From a virus, in the IMG/VR virus record IMGVR_UViG_3300043446_000736, positions 1-36,213 of that record: DNA of 36,213 nucleotides, one strand, 5' to 3'. The notes under the pieces were generated by a model, which ran no database searches, was not told the origin of the DNA, and worked only from the letters and a program-made list of their open reading frames with translations. The position numbers were made by a program, and so were the translations under genes. Positions 6,999-12,329 of this stretch are shown here, piece after piece. Each line of letters begins with the position of its first letter. The stretch's first letter is position 1.

Positions 6999-7244
6999 AT
7001 GTCCACGATAGCAATGCAGTGCCAGAGGTGTTCCAGTAGCGCGATCAGGGCAGTAGCTACGAACAACCGCGACCCGAAGGTGACAGTGCGCAAGCGGCAA
7101 TGTACTGACTGCGGCCATGCGTGGTTCACTGCTGAGCTGTCGGTGAGCCCAGTGGCAGTTGGATGGAGCAGGCGCGCCAAGGGGCAGAGCAAGCCAGAGC
7201 TGCGAATCCCGGTGGAGATCGCGGTCGGCACTGAGGCAGTGTGA
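6999..7244 (+). CDS. Small zinc-ribbon protein (NrdR/Ogr-like ribbon)
   Basis: This 81-residue protein carries two CxxC pairs: CQRC near residue 8 and CTDC near residue 36, separated by a basic stretch (VTVRKRQ) and followed by GHAWFTAEL. This C-x2-C...R.R.C-x2-C..F.T spacing is that of the N-terminal zinc ribbon of NrdR and of Ogr/Delta-type phage activators. No ATP-cone follows, and the C-terminal half (about 40 residues) is unrecognised. It may be a DNA-binding transcription regulator. ATG at 6999 is preferred over GTG at 6987, with GTGGGG upstream. Confidence 0.65.
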   Translation: MSTIAMQCQRCSSSAIRAVATNNRDPKVTVRKRQCTDCGHAWFTAELSVSPVAVGWSRRAKGQSKPELRIPVEIAVGTEAV

Positions 7245-7245
7245 A

Positions 7246-7292
7246 GAACTGTCACACGTCCCTAGCCGTGTGCCCTGTATGTGGGGCATAAT
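7246..7292 (+). promoter_or_regulatory. Regulatory region with two inverted repeats and -10-like box (site B)
   Basis: The segment upstream of the 7319 gene holds CACACG/CGTGTG (7253-7258 / 7267-7272) and TGCCC/GGGCA (7271-7275 / 7284-7288), overlapping CATAAT (7287-7292), a good -10 candidate. GTGCCC-N7-GGGGCA recurs with identical spacing at 10795-10813, and GAACTGTCACAC (7246-7257) recurs inverted at 10777-10788. An operator placed over the -10 would fit repression of a promoter. Confidence 0.5.
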
Positions 7293-7318
7293 TACGTCAT
7301 CGGCAACCCACCAAGCCA

Positions 7319-7501
7319 ATGACCAACACCCTCCCTACCGGCGTCGAGTACTCCTCCAGCACCCGCGCCTACTGGGTGCGCCTCGACTACGCTCTCAGCC
7401 GCCGCGGCCGCACTTGGATCCTCGAAAACCAGGACACCCTCGAGGAGCGCCGTTTCTCCTCCGAAGCCGCTGGCATCGCTGCCCTCGCCGCCCTCGTCTG
7501 A
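7319..7501 (+). CDS. Hypothetical small protein
   Basis: This 60-residue protein of unknown function has an N-terminal beta-like stretch (GVEYSSSTRAYWVRLDY), an arginine-rich turn (SRRGRTW) and a C-terminal short helix of Ala/Leu (AAGIAALAALV). It is the first gene after the regulatory region at 7246-7292 and is followed directly by a perfect UUCG-loop hairpin, so it may be expressed on its own short transcript. No motif was recognised. Confidence 0.65.
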   Translation: MTNTLPTGVEYSSSTRAYWVRLDYALSRRGRTWILENQDTLEERRFSSEAAGIAALAALV

Positions 7502-7515
7502 GCCCTTCGGGGCTC
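7500..7515 (+). terminator. UUCG-tetraloop hairpin after the 7319 gene
   Basis: GAGCCC (7500-7505), TTCG (7506-7509), GGGCTC (7510-7515) form a perfect 6-bp stem with the extra-stable UUCG loop, overlapping the TGA stop. The downstream bases (CCATTCACCTTT) are only partly T-rich, so it may be a weak terminator or an mRNA stabiliser. Confidence 0.55.
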
Positions 7516-7530
7516 CCATTCACCTTTGCA

Positions 7531-7701
7531 ATGCCCACCCGCTTTCGCACTATCAAGCTGATCGCTTATGCCGTCCGCAAGCAGGGCGGCAGCATCAGTT
7601 GCCAAGACTGCGCCTACACCCTGCAGCTACCGGATCAGGAGCCGCAGGGACCATTCAACCGACACGAACTCATCCGCTGGGCAAACCAGTACCTCCCATG
7701 A
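7531..7701 (+). CDS. Hypothetical small protein
   Basis: This 56-residue protein begins MPTRFRTIKLIAYAVRKQGG and contains a single CQDC pair. It ends in an aromatic helix (HELIRWANQYL). One CxxC could bind metal only as a dimer; no function is assigned. Its start lies 15 nt after the UUCG hairpin, and its stop overlaps the next ATG by 4 nt (ATGA), which supports the reading frame. Confidence 0.6.
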   Translation: MPTRFRTIKLIAYAVRKQGGSISCQDCAYTLQLPDQEPQGPFNRHELIRWANQYLP

Positions 7702-7832
7702 TTGATCGCATCAACAACGCCATCTGCCTGCTGATCGTCGCGGCCGTGTTCGCAATGATCGGCATCGAGGCCGGCAACCAAGCCGGTGCCACACACTCCG
7801 GCACGCAGCAGCGGGTGGAGGTGCGCCGGTGA
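7698..7832 (+). CDS. Small single-pass membrane protein
   Basis: This 44-residue protein has one clear hydrophobic helix (AICLLIVAAVFAMIGIEAG, about residues 8-26) after a short charged N-terminus, then a polar tail. Its size and topology suit a small early membrane effector, for example superinfection exclusion or lysis timing, but nothing specific is visible. It overlaps both neighbours by 4 nt (ATGA and GTGA), consistent with translational coupling. Confidence 0.6.
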   Translation: MIDRINNAICLLIVAAVFAMIGIEAGNQAGATHSGTQQRVEVRR

Positions 7833-8002
7833 AGATGCGCCGCTTCTACTTCACGATCAAGTCCGCCAACGTGATCGAGTGCATCTGGGCGCACAGCCTG
7901 ACGGATGCCAAGTCCAAGGCTGCCATCACATGGATGCCGTGGTGGAACGAGATCGAATGGCTCAACCCTCAATCCGTCACCGACCCGCAGCTCTATGTCT
8001 AG
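7829..8002 (+). CDS. Hypothetical small protein (57 aa)
   Basis: A GTG at 7829 overlaps the preceding TGA (GTGA) and opens a 57-codon frame ending with TAG at 8000-8002. The product (M-K-M-R-R-F-Y-F-T-I-K-S..., ending Q-L-Y-V) is compact and tryptophan-rich (ITWMPWWNEIEW), with the beta-alpha look of a small folded domain. No family was recognised. The coupled start and high third-position GC support it being real. Confidence 0.6.
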   Translation: MKMRRFYFTIKSANVIECIWAHSLTDAKSKAAITWMPWWNEIEWLNPQSVTDPQLYV

Positions 8003-8225
8003 TTCGCCGATCGCCTTCCAATGGCGCAACGATGAAGAAGATCAAAGCCGGCACGGTGAAGGCATCAGCCGGCCAGTGCATGGCAGCCGCACTCGTGAGT
8101 TCCGTGTGATCGTCTACAAGCCCGGCGGTCAGCCGATGACATGGATCACCAAGGCGGAGAGCAGCCGCCATGCGCAACGCTATGCCGAAGCCCGCTGGCC
8201 GGGCGCTGTGGTCGAGGTGGCGTGA
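7995..8225 (+). CDS. Hypothetical small protein; start uncertain
   Basis: The C-terminal 39 codons (from VIVYKPGGQP to VVEVA) look real: a beta-strand, GGQPMTWIT, then the helix SSRHAQRYAEARWPGA. The start is unclear. ATG at 7995 gives 76 residues and overlaps the previous gene by 8 nt, but its first third has poor codon character. The alternative is a GTG at 8106 that overlaps the TGA of a separate 25-codon frame at 8032-8109, reproducing the GTGA coupling seen at 7829. No function is recognised. Confidence 0.5.
   Translation: MSSSPIAFQWRNDEEDQSRHGEGISRPVHGSRTREFRVIVYKPGGQPMTWITKAESSRHAQRYAEARWPGAVVEVA
8032..8109 (+). CDS. Possible 25-residue peptide gene (alternative model)
   Basis: ATG at 8032 opens a 25-codon frame beginning MKKIKAGTVKAS and ending in VSSV. 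Third-position GC is higher than in the competing frame of the 7995 gene. Its stop overlaps a GTG (8106) that would start the conserved-looking downstream part. It is either a real leader-like micro-gene or a chance frame. Confidence 0.3.
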   Translation: MKKIKAGTVKASAGQCMAAALVSSV

Positions 8226-8467
8226 TGACTCAAAAGCATGATGTGTATTCGGTTCTTGCAGCCGTATCCCGTGGTGACTTTTCAAACATCAACAGTGACT
8301 CATTAGCCGATTTGAGCCTTAAAGCTCTCAACCGTACAGGCCATCAACTCCGACGTACTCGAATGGATGCATCAAAACGTGCCGAGCTTTTGGCAATCAT
8401 CGAGCAAGAAGCCGAGCGCCGAGAGATCGACAAAGCACACGCGGCTGAGATGGGGCGAAACAAATGA
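8225..8467 (+). CDS. Hypothetical helical protein
   Basis: This 80-residue charged, mostly helical protein contains SLADLSLKALNRTGHQLRRTR followed by a Glu/Arg-rich helix (LLAIIEQEAERREIDKAHAAEM). It is likely a coiled-coil or DNA-associated helper; no motif fixes its role. Base composition is somewhat lower in GC (Thr, Ser, Asn and His codons ending in T or A near the start) than its neighbours, hinting at separate acquisition. It begins with ATG at 8225, sharing one base with the preceding TGA. Confidence 0.65.
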   Translation: MTQKHDVYSVLAAVSRGDFSNINSDSLADLSLKALNRTGHQLRRTRMDASKRAELLAIIEQEAERREIDKAHAAEMGRNK

Positions 8468-8661
8468 ACGACATCCGCGAACGCATCGCCCAACTGCTGA
8501 GCGATAGCAGTGCCTTCAGCGCAGGCCAAGACCATGAACGCCGCCGGATTGCTGCGTTGCTCGACATGCGCGTGCAGCAGCTCCGCGGCACGATGGGCAT
8601 CCGCAACCGGGGCGAGATCTGCTCCGAGCTGCTTCGTATCCGCCAACAGCTCAACCCATGA
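8464..8661 (+). CDS. Hypothetical small helical protein
   Basis: This 65-residue protein is made of two or three amphipathic helices (MNDIRERIAQLLSDSS; HERRRIAALLDMRVQQLRG; ICSELLRIRQQL). No metal or enzyme motif is visible; helix-rich charged proteins of this size often act as protein-protein inhibitors. It is coupled to its neighbours by ATGA overlaps on both sides. Confidence 0.65.
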   Translation: MNDIRERIAQLLSDSSAFSAGQDHERRRIAALLDMRVQQLRGTMGIRNRGEICSELLRIRQQLNP

Positions 8662-8924
8662 AGCCTCACCAGCTTGACCAGCAGCGCGCCGACATGATGG
8701 AGGCGCTTTACAAACGCAGCGGTCGCACCTGCGGGACCATCACTGGTCTGTGGGAGGAGTTTGCACTCGATTTGGCCGCCAACTTCCGCGACATCAGCTA
8801 CCCCGAGCTGTTTGCCCGTGTGGTGCGCGCGATGGATGAAACCGAATCGGTGATGACCGAGAAACAGGCGCAGCAGGCCATCGAGGTGTGCCGGCAGGTG
8901 CTGCTGGGGGATAAGTGGCGCTGA
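8658..8924 (+). CDS. Hypothetical helical protein
   Basis: This 88-residue soluble helical protein contains QQRADMMEALYKRSGR, an acidic-aromatic middle (ITGLWEEFALDLAANF) and a C-terminal helix (EKQAQQAIEVCRQVLLG). No family was recognised. It overlaps the upstream gene by 4 nt (ATGA) and the following GTG-started gene by 10 nt, so it belongs to the same polycistronic early message. Confidence 0.65.
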   Translation: MKPHQLDQQRADMMEALYKRSGRTCGTITGLWEEFALDLAANFRDISYPELFARVVRAMDETESVMTEKQAQQAIEVCRQVLLGDKWR

Positions 8925-9145
8925 GTCGCAACCGCACCCTGAACATCCGGGTGACGGATGAGGAAGTAGCAATGGCGCGGCAGATCGGCAACGGCAACGC
9001 CAGCCACGGCTATCGGCTCGCTATTCGTTGGATGGCCGATCGCTCGATTAGTGGCATCCCGCTCAGCACCATGCTGCGCGCTGCTGCTGAGATGGCGGCC
9101 GACCTTGAACGCACACCAAAGAGAGGAGCACCACGCCATGGCTGA
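8915..9145 (+). CDS. Ribbon-helix-helix-like small DNA-binding protein
   Basis: This 76-residue protein begins with a basic strand and helix, SRNRTLNIRVTDEEVAMARQIG, followed by GNASHGYRLAIRWM. That is the ribbon-helix-helix (Arc/CopG) layout: one beta-strand, a first helix after TDEE, a short turn, then a second helix. It is probably a dimeric DNA-binding regulator. The C-terminal part is a short helix and basic tail. GTG at 8915 is the earliest plausible start; it overlaps the previous gene by 10 nt. Its 3' end overlaps the DUF3310 gene by 8 nt. Confidence 0.65.
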   Translation: MALSRNRTLNIRVTDEEVAMARQIGNGNASHGYRLAIRWMADRSISGIPLSTMLRAAAEMAADLERTPKRGAPRHG

Positions 9146-9380
9146 TCTGGTCAACCATCCAGCGCACTACACCGCCGGCACCGTTGAGGCGATCGACTTC
9201 ATCGAGGCAGTGATCACCGATGCGCCGCACATGGTCTTGGCATACCTGCAAGGCCAAGCGCTTAAGTACATGATCCGCATGTGGCTGAAGGGCAATGCCC
9301 TCGAGGATGCCCGCAAGGCGGAGTGGTATCTGAATCGACTCATTGCCAAGATGGAGACATGCTCGAACACCTCCAGCTGA
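9138..9380 (+). CDS. DUF3310 protein (SaV-like small phage protein)
   Basis: This 80-residue protein matches DUF3310: NHPAHYTAGTVEAIDFIEAVI at the N-terminus, then GQALKYMIRMWLKGN, and LEDARKAEWYLNRLI at the C-terminus. The family is widespread in phages and sometimes labelled nucleotide kinase without catalytic proof; its job is unknown. A strong purine-rich site (AGAGAGGAG) about 10 nt upstream fixes ATG at 9138. It is one of the few genes here with a clear Shine-Dalgarno, suggesting high expression. Confidence 0.85.
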   Translation: MADLVNHPAHYTAGTVEAIDFIEAVITDAPHMVLAYLQGQALKYMIRMWLKGNALEDARKAEWYLNRLIAKMETCSNTSS

Positions 9381-9580
9381 ACTGGATCGAAACCATTGCG
9401 CTGCGCATCCTGTGCAAGAGCGAGCGCATTGGGCTGCTTGTGATCAAGCGGCATAGTTCACGGATGGTCTTCGTGGTGCGGGATCAGACCGATCCGATCG
9501 ACATTACCGAGGCGAATGAGCCGATCACCATGCAGCTTGAGCGGTTGTATCACCAACCGAGTTTTGGTGAGGATGAATGA
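9359..9580 (+). CDS. Hypothetical small protein
   Basis: This 73-residue protein of alpha-plus-beta character has the helix LEHLQLNWIETIALRILC, then strands IGLLVIKRHSSRMVFVVR, and an acidic tail. No motif is recognised. ATG at 9359 overlaps the DUF3310 gene by 22 nt. Its stop overlaps the next ATG by 4 nt. Confidence 0.6.
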   Translation: MLEHLQLNWIETIALRILCKSERIGLLVIKRHSSRMVFVVRDQTDPIDITEANEPITMQLERLYHQPSFGEDE

Positions 9581-9903
9581 TCAGATTGCACGGCGGCCGA
9601 CTGCTGCTGGTCTGCGACCGTGCTGATCGAACCTGGCACGCTCGGGTGATCCTTGGACCGAAGCCCGAGCATCAGGTGGAGATTGATACCAAGAGCAGCG
9701 ACCTGCGTGATGCGCTGATCTGCGCCCATGAGATCTTCGATGCTGCGGTGGAGAGCATCAGGCCGGAGACGGCGGAGAAGATGTGTTGGGACTGCATCCA
9801 GTGGGAGATGAGCACACAGCGGTGTGATCTGCTGATCCCTGAGAGCAAGCGAAGCGGCGGGCGATTTGCTGCAGTGTGTGAACTGTTCGATCGTGCAGGC
9901 TGA
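9577..9903 (+). CDS. Hypothetical protein with possible zinc-binding C-terminus
   Basis: This 108-residue protein starts with a beta meander (GGRLLLVCDRADRTWHARVILGP) and a helix. Its C-terminal part carries CWDC, then QRCDL and AAVCELF, giving four cysteines in a C-x2-C-x10-C-x17-C order that could bind zinc. No known family fits with confidence. It begins ATGA-coupled to the previous gene and shares one base with the next start. Confidence 0.65.
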   Translation: MIRLHGGRLLLVCDRADRTWHARVILGPKPEHQVEIDTKSSDLRDALICAHEIFDAAVESIRPETAEKMCWDCIQWEMSTQRCDLLIPESKRSGGRFAAVCELFDRAG

Positions 9904-10112
9904 TGCCACGCGAATGGAACACCCCAGTGCGGGAGCCATTCAACGCTGTGATCCATCAGTGCCTGCAGGCTATTGATGCCCACACCCGGCTGTACTTCGT
10001 TAGCAGTGATGCATGGCACCTGCAGCAGGCGCAGGTGTTGCGTGAGTATGTGGCAAGACTGAAGACATGGATCCACCAGCAGGAGGCGGAGCGATGTTCG
10101 GACCTGAAGTAA
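9903..10112 (+). CDS. Hypothetical helical protein
   Basis: This 69-residue helical protein has a proline-containing N-terminus (REWNTPVREPF) and a long amphipathic C-terminal helix (WHLQQAQVLREYVARLKTWI). It is unrecognised. It is coupled to the upstream gene by a TGATG junction and overlaps the next gene by 19 nt. Confidence 0.6.
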   Translation: MPREWNTPVREPFNAVIHQCLQAIDAHTRLYFVSSDAWHLQQAQVLREYVARLKTWIHQQEAERCSDLK

Positions 10113-10270
10113 TCAGCCGCGAAGATCGAGACGGCGGCTACATCGAGACGCTGCTGCCAGCGGAGAAGGGCGAGGTGTACTACCGGAGCTGCGTTGGTGG
10201 TGTGTGCCGGTACAGCTCGGACTGGTTTCAGGCGGAGATCTACCTCAATCAGATGCTGCAGCCTGGTTAA
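10094..10270 (+). CDS. Hypothetical small protein, last of the small-gene string
   Basis: This 58-residue protein reads as a small beta domain: GPEVISREDRDGGYIETLLP, GEVYYRSCVGGVCRYSS and a short helix with AEIYLNQML. A CVGGVC pair could form a disulfide or bind metal. ATG at 10094 is fixed by AGGAGG 7 nt upstream, the best Shine-Dalgarno in the region; an earlier in-frame ATG (10067) is less likely. The 3' end overlaps the opposing HNH gene by 26 nt, tail to tail. Confidence 0.65.
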   Translation: MFGPEVISREDRDGGYIETLLPAEKGEVYYRSCVGGVCRYSSDWFQAEIYLNQMLQPG

Positions 10271-10559
10271 GCCACTCGGCGATCGCCCATTCGCGGAGCG
10301 CAGTCCAGAACGGTTGGGCGCGATACCAGTCCGCCCATGGCTTGTGGCCTTTTTGGCTGTTGCACATGAAGCAGCAGGAGACCAGGTTGCTGCGCACGGT
10401 AAGGCCACCGTGGACCTTAGGGATGACGTGATCGAGGGTGGGACTGCGGCCGAGCGAATCGCCGCAGTAGGCGCAGCAGTGGTTCCATGCGAGATGGATC
10501 TGATCACGGGCGCTGCGCCGGGTGACCAGCTTGGTCTCATCAATGTGGTGCCGATCCAC
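10245..10559 (-). CDS. HNH endonuclease
   Basis: This 104-residue small HNH nuclease has zinc cysteines CAYC near residue 29, the LDHVIPKVHGG catalytic histidine segment around residues 42-52, NLVSCC and MCNSQKG. The short basic N-terminus and aromatic C-terminal helix flank the fold. It is either a selfish homing-type nuclease or a host/packaging helper; HNH proteins near terminases assist packaging in HK97-type phages, but this copy lies in the early region against the main direction, favouring a mobile gene. ATG at 10559 overlaps the upstream gene by 20 nt. Confidence 0.88.
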   Translation of the reverse strand: MDRHHIDETKLVTRRSARDQIHLAWNHCCAYCGDSLGRSPTLDHVIPKVHGGLTVRSNLVSCCFMCNSQKGHKPWADWYRAQPFWTALREWAIAEWLNQAAASD

Positions 10560-10725
10560 TGAGATCCACTGGCAGGGGGACAGCGTGAACCTCTAGGTCG
10601 AGGATGTCGTCATCGCTTGGGAGGAACTCAGCGATGTGGGAGTAAATATCAGCCGGCAGCTCCTCGGGATCGGTTTCGGAGCGCACCACCAGTTTGGCGG
10701 TGATCTCAACGATGAACGCCCGCAT
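10540..10725 (-). CDS. Hypothetical small acidic protein
   Basis: This 61-residue acidic protein begins MRAFIVEITAKLVVRSETDPEE and contains SHIAEFLPSDDDILDLEV. The strand-helix-acidic layout is common in small phage proteins with no known function. ATG at 10725 was chosen over longer frames because upstream sequence belongs to the intergenic operator region. It shares 20 nt with the HNH gene, forming a two-gene minus-strand unit that interrupts the plus-strand early operon. Confidence 0.6.
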   Translation of the reverse strand: MRAFIVEITAKLVVRSETDPEELPADIYSHIAEFLPSDDDILDLEVHAVPLPVDLSGSAPH

Positions 10726-10776
10726 GGGCAGTAGCCCCGGCTGGTTAAACGGTAGCGGGTGCGACCGGAACAGCCT

Positions 10777-10834
10777 GTGTGACAGTTCGTTAACGTGCCC
10801 TGCATCCGGGGCACTGTGCCCCACGGGCGGGGTA
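10777..10834 (+). promoter_or_regulatory. Operator-rich intergenic region (site C)
   Basis: Within the 137-bp gap 10726-10862 lie GTGTGACAGTTC (10777-10788, inverse of 7246-7257), the palindrome CGTTAACG (10788-10795), GTGCCC-N7-GGGGCA (10795-10813, same spacing as 7270-7288) and the perfect 15-nt palindrome GGGGCACTGTGCCCC (10808-10822). A -10-like TAGTAT follows at 10833-10838. The pattern suggests a multi-site operator for the downstream methyltransferase operon. Confidence 0.55.
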
Positions 10835-10862
10835 GTATTTCCATATCGACAGGCACCCCGCC

Positions 10863-11030
10863 ATGTTCTTCCTTCAGATCAACGGCATCGCTCAAACCGG
10901 CATGATGACCCGCAAGGCCGCCATCGCTGCAGCCGAGCGTGGCCACGCCGAGCGCCCTGATGCCATCGTGATGCTCATGAAGCTCAACCGCACCACCATG
11001 CGCGACGTTGAGGTGGCTCGCCTCTACTGA
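10863..11030 (+). CDS. Hypothetical small protein upstream of the cytosine methyltransferase
   Basis: The 55-codon frame starts at ATG 10863, about 30 nt after the operator region, and ends in TGA sharing one base with the methyltransferase ATG (TGATG). The product starts MFFLQINGIAQTGMMTRKAA and has an alanine-rich helix and a C-terminal RDVEVARLY. No family was recognised. Its position as the leader gene of the methyltransferase unit, coupled by overlap, is the main support. Confidence 0.65.
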   Translation: MFFLQINGIAQTGMMTRKAAIAAAERGHAERPDAIVMLMKLNRTTMRDVEVARLY

Positions 11031-11632
11031 TGCGAGTCCTAGTCGCTTGCGAATACAGCGGCCGTGTGCGCGATGCATTTCGCCGGCATGGCCATGACGC
11101 ATGGAGCTGCGATCTGCTTGAGTGCGAGGCCGATCCCCGTTGGCATCTGCAGCAGCCAGTCGAGGAAATCCTTGCCGATGGGTGGGATCTGATGGTTGCG
11201 CATCCACCGTGTACCTACCTAGCCATCAGTGGCATGTGGGCTACCTACTCCGGCAAGCGTGATCCTGCATTGACCGAACAGGCCATGGATTTCGTGCGTC
11301 TGCTGATGGCAGCACCGATTCCGCGATGGTGCATCGAGAATCCGGTCAGCATGATCAGCACTGCAATTCGCAAGCCGAATCAGATCATCCAACCATGGGA
11401 GTACGGCCATGGCGAGGTAAAGACCACCTGCCTATGGCTGCATAATCTGCCGAAGCTCAGGCCAACCAGCTACGCCGATGGCCGTGAGCAGCGGATCCTC
11501 AATCTGCCACCCAGTCCTGACCGATGGAAGGAACGCAGCCGCACCTATCAAGGAATCGCCAACGCGATGGGTGATCAGTGGGGCGCGCGTGAATTGCCAC
11601 CAGTCTCGAGCCAACTAACCTTCCTCCCATGA
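11030..11632 (+). CDS. Dcm-like DNA cytosine methyltransferase
   Basis: This 200-residue protein begins with the SAM-binding strand-loop VLVACEYSGRVRDAF typical of C5-cytosine methyltransferase motif I. It carries HPPCTYLA (motif IV with the catalytic Cys after Pro-Pro), CIENP (motif VI-like ENP), and a C-terminal GIANAMGDQW segment corresponding to motif X. The target-recognition domain is nearly absent, and the length is about half that of bacterial Dcm. Short versions like this are frequent in phages and probably protect viral DNA from restriction. It begins TGATG-coupled to the small gene upstream and overlaps the next by 4 nt. Confidence 0.82.
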   Translation: MRVLVACEYSGRVRDAFRRHGHDAWSCDLLECEADPRWHLQQPVEEILADGWDLMVAHPPCTYLAISGMWATYSGKRDPALTEQAMDFVRLLMAAPIPRWCIENPVSMISTAIRKPNQIIQPWEYGHGEVKTTCLWLHNLPKLRPTSYADGREQRILNLPPSPDRWKERSRTYQGIANAMGDQWGARELPPVSSQLTFLP

Positions 11633-11817
11633 CCTACCTTCTCCGCATCGGTCCATGGCACATCGGACCGTTCAGCACCCACATCTCGGCCACCACCTTC
11701 GCGGAGCAGCACGGCTGTGATGACTACACCCTGATCCCGATGGATGATCCTGCCGAGGCACCTGGCAAGATCTACCGGCAGCGGATGGCGCCGCTGAAGC
11801 ACCCGATGGCGCGCTAG
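11629..11817 (+). CDS. Hypothetical small protein
   Basis: This 62-residue protein of mixed strand and helix has two repeated-looking motifs in RIGPWHIGPFSTH, a conserved-looking AEQHGCDDYTLIPMD, and a basic end. It looks like a short beta-alpha domain; no family was recognised. It is coupled by ATGA to the methyltransferase. Its TAG stop shares the CTAG palindrome with the stop of the opposing dCTP deaminase-like gene, leaving no room for a terminator between operons. Confidence 0.65.
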   Translation: MTYLLRIGPWHIGPFSTHISATTFAEQHGCDDYTLIPMDDPAEAPGKIYRQRMAPLKHPMAR

Positions 11818-12329
11818 CCCTTGCTGGCGGTGACGCCCAGATCAGCGTTGTAGCGGCCAGTGATGGCATAGCTCCGCTCAACGCAGCCGCTGATCAGCAT
11901 GAACTTCATCTGGCCGATCTTCAAGCCAGGCCAGATCGGCAGCGCATGAAGCCGGCGGTTGTTCTTCAGCTCCATGGTGAGCCTCGAGCCGAACCATCCC
12001 GGATCTGCGTACCCACTTTCGGCGTGGTCCCATCCTTCGCGCGCGCGGCTCGACTTCAGCACGAACTGGGCGGCCAAATGATCGGGCAGGTTGAAGATCT
12101 CCCGCGTCTCCGCAAGGAACCATTCACCAGGCTGGATCAGGTATGGCGCCTCCTCGGTGAAGCCATGCAGATCCACCAACTGAAGCTGCTGGCTATCGGG
12201 CACTTCGCACAGGATCCGGCTGCCGAGCGTTACGTCCAGACTGGCTGGGTTCAGCAGCTCAGGATTGAACGGGCTCACCATCGCGTGCTGCTGGCACAGG
12301 CGACGGATCTCGTGATCAGGCAGAAGCAT
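11814..12329 (-). CDS. dcd: dCTP deaminase / dUTPase-like protein
   Basis: This 171-residue protein has the trimeric dUTPase/dCTP deaminase fold. It shows LNPASLDVTLGS near residue 26, the helix-less KSSRAREGW motif (Ser and Arg of the active site), DPGWFGSRLTMELKN with the catalytic Glu position of dCTP deaminases, and IGQMKFM. It would convert dCTP to dUTP, or hydrolyse dUTP, feeding thymidylate synthesis and keeping uracil out of viral DNA. The LTMEL glutamate favours deaminase chemistry. It lies last in the late minus-strand operon, sharing one base with the endolysin stop, an unusual place for a nucleotide enzyme. Confidence 0.85.
   Translation of the reverse strand: MLLPDHEIRRLCQQHAMVSPFNPELLNPASLDVTLGSRILCEVPDSQQLQLVDLHGFTEEAPYLIQPGEWFLAETREIFNLPDHLAAQFVLKSSRAREGWDHAESGYADPGWFGSRLTMELKNNRRLHALPIWPGLKIGQMKFMLISGCVERSYAITGRYNADLGVTASKG

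Noticed and set aside
6774-7319. 181-residue version of the NblA-like gene starting at 7319
   Set aside because: The upstream 120 residues run through the divergent control region and the coding zinc-ribbon gene and are low in structure; the ATG at 6959 is the plausible start.
8107-8109. Authentic frameshift mutation breaking one gene into two
   Set aside because: The overlap has the same GTGA layout as neighbouring intact genes, so normal coupled genes explain it as well.
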